From Athripsodes cinereus (taxonomy: Eukaryota > Arthropoda > Insecta > Trichoptera > Leptoceridae), in the NCBI GenBank assembly GCA_947579605.1, contig OX388321.1:21691614-21755613 (forward strand): 64,000 bases of DNA. The letters are read 5' to 3'. The notes below the pieces were generated by a model. The model did no database searches. It saw only the letters and a list, made by a program, of their open reading frames with translations, and was not told the DNA's origin. The position numbers were made by a program, and so were the translations under genes. Each line of letters starts with the position of its first letter. The first letter of the stretch is position 1. Of the stretch, positions 57,954 through 64,000 are shown in pieces.

Positions 57954-58190
57954 TTGGCTGAGAGGAATGGTGCTCGGAGACGTGGACGTCCTAGGATTAA
58001 ATGGCAAGATCATTTAAATCAAATCCTACAGGACGGTCACGTGTTGAGCACATTGAACAGGAGAGCATGCATGAGGAATTGTATGACAGTGACGGAAGCG
58101 AAAGATGTATGCAAGGATAGAAGGAAGTGGCGCTCGATCCTTTCTGCCTACCCCGCGAGGGAAGCGGCGTGATGGTATGTATGTATGTAG
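57954..58190 (+). mobile_element. RTE-like LINE C-terminus, open frame, (TATG)n tail
   Basis: Open frame 57954-58172 encodes RGRPRIKWQDHLNQILQDGH and MRNCMTVTEAKDVCKDRRKW, then RSILSAYPAREAA and a stop. This is the conserved last segment of an insect LINE ORF2 (GRPR..W.DH, CKDR..WR). The 3' end GCGGCGTGATGGTATG continues as (TATG)n to 58190. The 5' end is truncated. It is the best preserved copy of this LINE in the window. Confidence 0.8.
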
Positions 58191-58204
58191 TATTTATTAT
58201 TCTT

Positions 58205-58640
58205 CTTCTTCTTATTTTGTGTGGTAGATTATCGATCTGTCAGTTTGAAAGTTGTTGCCTCTTGTGATGCTGAAGACCAGCTATCTTTTCATCTTTTTGG
58301 TGGTTTTCCTCGGGGCCGTGAACCGATTGGTGTTTCCTTTGCAGCTATAGGTATGTACGATTCTGTTTTCAGACATCCGATCCACATGGTCTCTCCAGAA
58401 TCCTCTCCATTTTCTTACTCCATCTTATGTCCTCCGTGTTACATATGTTCCTAATCTCAGTATTTCTTCTTATTCTGTCTCTGAGAGTTTTGCCCGCAAT
58501 AGCACGTAATATTTTCATCTCTGATGTTTTTAGTAGGTTTTTAGCTAGTATTGTGTTTACTCTTGTTTTGACACCATAATATTATGTCATTATATGTAGG
58601 TCTAACACAGGTTTTATAATTATAATACATATTCAATAAA
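58205..58640 (-). mobile_element. LINE ORF2 fragment, minus strand
   Basis: On the minus strand, in broken frames, motifs WRDHVDRMSENRI and RTAPRKTTKKMKR are visible. They match the R.WRDHV.RMD.NRI..GRPPKRW region of LINE reverse-transcriptase C-termini. Upstream (higher coordinates) are decayed RNEEI..ICNTEDI-like remains. It lies tail-to-tail against the + strand LINE end at 57954-58190. Confidence 0.6.
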
Positions 58641-58935
58641 CGTTTTTTGTTTATTTTTTTATTTCTAACATGAAATTTTGGCTTTAAACAGAGAGCGAGA
58701 GAGATATTGGGTACATATATTATTTGTTTGTACTAAAACTTGGTTAGAAACTGTATGATTGGATAAATAGGTTCAAACTAAAAGAACTATTTAGTATTTA
58801 GAATAATATTATTGTGTACTTTATCGGATAACAATAATACTGTTCTATTTAGTTTGTATTATGATAGAAAATTAGAATCATACCCGAAGTCAAAGTTTAT
58901 GTTCATAATATTTTTATTAATAGCAAAGTATATTA

Positions 58936-59549
58936 AGGGGTATACACACTTGTTCACTTCACACTTGTTCACGGTGATCTTTCTACATATATGTAGATGA
59001 TCCTCCAAAATGAAAAGGTGTAAACAGACGTTTCATCAATAGTGATCACTAGCGATGCGGTAGAAAGAGATTATCATCTGACATAATTTTGAAGAAAGAT
59101 CCATTCACTGAAACGATCATAAACAAATTTTTTGAACGCGGCGGCAGAAATGCCATCCACACTTCTCAGCATTAAACAACCAGATAAATCTCCATATGAT
59201 CAGTCGTGATCACACAAAAACTTAACAGTTCTACACTTAACTTTAAAAAAAAACTCAAAACTTAACTATTAACAATCTTTTAACTGTCTCATTCTCTATA
59301 AATTTGTATTGAAAGTTTGTTTTAATTTTTTTATAAGTTTAGTGTTATTTTTTTTTATTTATTTAATTATTTTTCTACGGAAATACGTAAAACTATATAG
59401 GTACAACATGACCGTGAGTGTTGACATGGCAGTGAAGGTATAAAACGAACAAGTGTGAATAGGACGTATTCATTTTGAATGAGTTTGACCCTGACACTCA
59501 TTGCTTCACTTTGGATGATCATTCAAAGTGAAGCAATGTGAATGCTACT
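58936..59549. mobile_element. Harbinger-like MITE, inverted longer copy
   Basis: This is the same family as 45010-45482 in the opposite orientation. It begins AGGGGTATACACACTTGTTCAC and ends GTGAATGCTACT, with TTA and TTG as flanks. AGTGATCACTAGCGATG is shared. Its right end contains a near-perfect hairpin, TTGCTTCACTTTGGATGATC facing ATTCAAAGTGAAGCAA. Confidence 0.7.
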
Positions 59550-60036
59550 TTGTATAAAATACAACTAGTGCGTGATTTTAGTTGTACGGCGTAATTCTAA
59601 ATTTATTATTACTCTTCCACAGATACGCACGTGCTGTTTTTTTTTTCTTTTGTGAACTTCCACGTTTTTTTAATAGATTTGACCTGCCTTCTTAAAATCT
59701 CAGGTAAAATGTTAATATAATACAGAAAAACATAACTTTTCTTAAGTTGTATCAAACGACATCACAACTTCTAATAAATCTTGTTCGTTAGTTCATAATT
59801 TATTATTATCGAAATTTAAAATATCATGAAATAAGTTTTTGAGAATAATAAATTAAGATTTTATACTCTACATCTTCTCTAATCATTACAAAATAGGTAG
59901 CTTAGGCCATTATTTTTTTTAATTTAGTAGAACTTGATGCTTTACATGCAACAAATAAAATGCGACTATGAAACTTTAAACAACCAAAAAATATTTAGTT
60001 ATTGAAATAATTTAATAGTATGGGATTATTATATCT

Positions 60037-60705
60037 GGGGGCCTAAAACGGCCACATTGAGCGATTCATCTACAGACGATTCATTTCCTGAATTGCCAGC
60101 AGATCCGTAGAAATTCTCTAATTTTCGAAAAATTGTCACTATTGTACGCGATTCACCCGCAATTCATTTCATCAAATGATTCATATTTGGTGAATGGGCT
60201 ACTTGCAGTCGTGGGGGATTTTAATAAAAATGATCGAATTACTTAAGTAAATTTGAGGTCGAAAAACACAAATATGTCAGTTTAATTTTTTTAAATATCT
60301 AAATCATGGAGAATTTCCAAAAATAAAATCCAAAATTTTTGACGTTTGGCAAAACACGTAAAATGGATTTTGACAGCTGATGACGTCACGGAGTCCCATG
60401 TGTGTATGAGATTATAATCTGTAGTGCGATAGTTATTATGGTTCACAGGACTCCGTGACGTCACAGTGCCGCCATATTGTTTTTGATCACTCCGAGAAAA
60501 TTCAATTTTTAAAAGCTAATATCTAAGAAAATAGTGCAACAAAAATTAAAATAAATTGTGTTTGTGTTTCTTTCATACTAATTAACAATTTTATGTAATA
60601 AAAAAAAATCTGTAAGTGGCCCATTGTTGCCTTTAAATCGTTTTACAATTCCTAATAATATATGATCCTATTATGATTCATATAAAGTGGCCTTTTTAGC
60701 CCCCC
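60037..60705. mobile_element. GGGGGCTAAAA MITE, long copy with internal inverted repeat
   Basis: Left end GGGGGCCTAAAACGGCCACATTGAG, right end CATATAAAGTGGCCTTTTTA then GCCCCC. Within it GACGTCACGGAGTCC (about 60381-60395) and its complement GGACTCCGTGACGTC (about 60447-60461) face each other, probably a second element inserted or captured. Confidence 0.7.
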
Positions 60706-63057
60706 TGTCTTTCAATAGGAATTGCGAAAAAGAGACATGTGATAATATGCAAGGCAACGCCGGACATAAATGCTAGTACGAGTATATTTTATAAAAGTTG
60801 CGCTAAGCTTTCCTTTGCATGTTCTCGTTGATAAAAGCTTTTTTCTCGTATTATAGTATCTACTGGTAAAAACATTGATATTACCAGCGGAACAGTTGTA
60901 TAATTTTATTATTATATAAAATTTTATTACATAATCGAGGTTGTACCTGAAATAATTCTGTTTCATGATTATTTTTATTATTTTTATTTTGTTAATTGTT
61001 ATCGAACTGAATATTGTGTAATCGATATTTCATACGTGTGTCCGTCGGTTACTACTTGAAATAAAAATGAGAGAAATAAAATATGTTACAATTTTTAAAA
61101 CAGCTTCTTTTTTTAATTTATGTTTGTAACAAATTCAAACGTACACATTCAGTAGACGAGATTATGTAGTGTGTTTAAGAGCCCTTGATAGGTAGGGAAC
61201 TCGAAATTGTCACATGATTTTACGCAACCATTTTTCAACATTGATTTTTAATTAATTGCAATATTTTCGTGATCGAGATGATATTTTTACTGTTTGTTTT
61301 TGATAATATCAAAATTTGAACATATTTTAATGTATTTTTAATAATAATAAAAAAAATAACCGAGAGATTCATGTAGAAATTATCGATTGAAAAACACCTT
61401 CCGAAATTTCATCACGACTAGCAGAGGTATTTTAAGACAATCATCTTAGAGGTTACATAAATGATGAAGTAAATTTTGCTCCAAGGATGCTTTAGAAAAA
61501 ACCTATTTTTCTTAAATTTGGGTAATATTTAGCCGTATTTTTTTTAATATGCGAAAAAAATGGGATTTGTGACGTGCACATAAGAAAATATAATTTTTAG
61601 TTCGTCAAGTTCGAATAAGGAAAACATATTTAAAACAATTTTAATTGAATAATTTGTCATATGATTATAATAGCGTGATGTGTTATTTATATTTTGAAAT
61701 TTTCATTTTAAATTTTCCGCTTGCGGGAAAGTTTTTATGAAAATTTCCGTAGAACTCAAAAATCGGGTTAGTTCGGCCAGCCGAGCCAAAGAGTCGGCAC
61801 GCTGTTGAATCTGCGTCTGATTATTTATTTAAAATTATTAAAAAATAGAGATGGTTTTATGCTTGAAACTACATAATTACAGCACTAGATTACTTGATTT
61901 TTACCAAGGAAACATATTTTTATATGTGTCATCAAGTAATCCCTATATAAATGTTTTTTTTTCATAAAAAAAAACATTATAACTTAATATACCTAAATAA
62001 TATTTATTTCCATGTCTGTCAAAATGCGAATCGACGAATACGAGAATGAGTGTTCAGTACTATAGATGAGGAGTTCACAAGTAAAGGCACACCGATCCAT
62101 TTTTCACAAATATTTAACTATGAATGAAGTAAAATAAATCAGTGAAGTTGATATTTTCAACCGACGGTTCTCGGTGGAAATTCATGTTGAATTACTTACA
62201 AATAAATCACTTATTTATATTATATCCACTGTGACTTTTAATCAATAAAAAGTCACAGTTTAAACACTACAAATAAGTGTTTTATATAATTAATTCAAAT
62301 AAATTAGTATTTTTTTATTTTTAATTTAATGTTGGTGAACTTGTTTGTGTACTTAATAAAACTGTAGATTGACCTCAGCATATCCGCCTATTTCTCTTTT
62401 TGCTTATTAGTTGCAACATATTTCTTTTCTAATGATAAACGCAAAGTGCCAGCTAATATCCAATTATTAAAAGATGAATACAGAAAATATGCTCTTAACA
62501 CTAAATTACAGTTCGTATACCTTACAAAGACTATGATAAAATAATACAAATACATAGAAATATATCCGGTATCAGGGATCTAAATTGCTGCCGGTACCTA
62601 CTCTGCAAAGAATTCACCAAATTTATTTAGGTATGCTGTTTTCTTAGTTTCAATGTTCTAGAGTTGATGTAGGTAACTTTGTGTATGAACTCCTCAGAAT
62701 GACATTCACCGATGTCAATATTGTTGTCATAGCAACATTTTGTTATTTTTGTGAGTATTAGTATTAAATCAGAAATATACTAAATACACTGATTTATAGT
62801 TTTATTTTAATTTTTTCATTATTTAAAATGACGAAAGAGTCATTACGAATGTTAAGAAAAAATAAATTAGCTACATATTATTCACATGATCAAAATGAGT
62901 GAGTATATTATAATGGTTGATTTATATTATATCGTTTTTGACATATTTTTTTTTTGTAACGTAACCTTTCCTAAAGTAATTATTAAAAATAAAATATTTT
63001 AATACGCGTGAGTAAGCAAACAATGCAGCATCACTCATATATTGGGTGCAATGCCAA

Positions 63058-63080
63058 AAAGAGAGAGAGAGAGAGAGAGT
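63058..63080. repeat. (GA)n microsatellite
   Basis: A run of about ten GA units. AGTAAGCAAACAATG occurs on both sides (about 63011 and 63080), a short direct repeat around it. Confidence 0.85.
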
Positions 63081-63728
63081 AAGCAAACAATGTTTCTGAT
63101 AGAATAAATTAATAAATTCTTTATGTTTTATACTTTCCAGATTATCAGATGATTAGATGATTAGTGACATTAAAACGGTGATGGAGAATTACTAAGACTT
63201 GAATTATCATTTGCAAATGTAAGTACATAGTTCTTAACTGATATCCTGATATTTAGGTATATAGTAAAATCAGCACGTATTATCTTATTTTCATGTTACT
63301 ATTTCAAATAAGCTGATATATGAATACACGCAACATGTTTGAATCTCGGATACATATGTATGTTTTAAAACAAGCTTTGGTACAATTATTATTATTTTAT
63401 TTTATGTATTTATTCATGATGCTATTCACTAGTTTGCGAATGATTTAAGTATTCCATAAATGTAATAAGTAATAATATAAAATTAGTTTGTGAATCAATA
63501 GTGAGAAAATGGTTTAATGTAAAAATATATCTCAGCATGCATTTGATTTTTAGATTATTATGAGTATTCGAAGTTTTCTAAATATGCATATTATATATTT
63601 ACATATTTGCAGAAACCACTTTGCATGTATGGTTACTATGGAAACATATAATATTTATATTTTGACATTCCATTTCCACGTGAAATTTTAGCACAAAGAC
63701 ATTGTACTTTAATAAGACTGTGCATTAT

Positions 63729-63846
63729 TGGCCGGTTTCAATAATCTATCTATCCGCTCCTGTCGATTGAAATCTATTGTGTTCTATATTTTGAATCATA
63801 CATTTCAATCGATAGTCACGGATAGATAGGTTATTGAAACCGGCCA
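63729..63846. mobile_element. Palindromic MITE, about 40-bp arms
   Basis: TGGCCGGTTTCAATAATCTA then TCTATCCG and TCGATTGAAAT on the left. The right arm reads ATTTCAATCGATAGTCACGG then ATAGATAGGTTATTGAAACC and GGCCA. It is 118 bp in all. Confidence 0.8.
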
Positions 63847-64000
63847 TAAGACACGATTACACATTAAATCACTTTATTGCTATAATTTTGTTTTATTTCG
63901 ATGATGAAAAAATACTCTGCAAATATATGGACAGATTGTAAATTTATCCTTGGATTATGATGACTCAAATCTTTTTTTGTGATACTAAAGATGCATGAAT

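Larger units (their letters stand above)
51105..64000 (+). other. Nrx-1: Neurexin intron (5' part), at least 12.9 kb
   Basis: No acceptor followed by neurexin-like sequence is visible up to the window edge. About 51105-54390 is extremely AT-rich and contains nothing I can name. Elements from 54.4 to 60.7 kb are listed separately. About 60710-63720 is again AT-rich, with only a short (GA)n run near 63060-63080 and a small hairpin at about 62229-62260. Confidence 0.75.

Noticed and set aside
62068..62697. Possible TIR element (GAGGAGTTCACA facing TATGAACTCCTC)
   Set aside because: Only about 12 bp match and no target duplication; could be chance in 64 kb.

Overview
The window is animal nuclear DNA: A+T-rich, with spliced exons, long introns and dense decayed transposons. 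It shows no bacterial gene organisation. Insect-type LINE, SINE, mariner, hAT and Helitron remains, together with the very frequent TAGGTA/TACCTA words, suggest a lepidopteran (moth or butterfly). That assignment is inference; no marker gene settles it.

The only host gene I can support is an insect neurexin (Nrx-1 type), on the + strand. Three consecutive internal exons are visible: 42686-42844, 43369-43521 and 50979-51086. They encode the end of the second laminin-G/LNS domain, the LNS2-LNS3 linker and the start of LNS3. All three begin and end in phase 0. Everything else is intron: at least 42.7 kb upstream, then 524 bp, then 7.5 kb, then at least 12.9 kb downstream. The third exon has two in-frame donor sites 12 bases apart, a possible source of a four-residue isoform difference.

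The 5' intron (1-42685) is a graveyard of retroelements: RTE-like LINE 3' ends on both strands (17.2, 18.0, 19.5, 23.5, 33.2-34.2, 36.9-37.3 and 38.5 kb), a poly(A)-tailed LINE end at 22.1-22.9 kb, and LINE tails at 2.2, 6.2, 12.6, 15.1, 24.7, 27.7, 30.5 and 31.2-32.0 kb. Many copies of one SINE-like repeat are also present. Its 3' end resembles the 3' end of the RTE-like LINE, and one copy carries a recognisable tRNA-derived head. DNA elements include a DD41D mariner relic (13.5-14.4 kb), a hAT element with an 8-bp target duplication (12.8-13.2 kb), another hAT element nested in a repeat (27.1-27.4 kb), and several palindromic MITEs.

The 7.5-kb intron holds a Harbinger-like element (45.0-45.5 kb), a MITE whose terminal repeats themselves contain a palindrome (47.5-47.9 kb, second copy 49.6-49.9 kb), an intact SINE with a 13-bp target duplication (48.3-48.5 kb) and another inverted-repeat element (49.0-49.6 kb). 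The 3' intron holds a hAT-like element (54.4-54.7 kb), an intricate foldback (55.3-55.8 kb), a canonical Helitron nested in a TIR element (56.9-57.6 kb), LINE ends (58.0-58.6 kb), a second Harbinger-like copy (58.9-59.5 kb), a TIR element with internal inverted TGACGTCA sites (60.0-60.7 kb) and a terminal palindrome (63.7-63.8 kb). I see no CRISPR array, operon, functional tRNA, rRNA or intact transposon gene.
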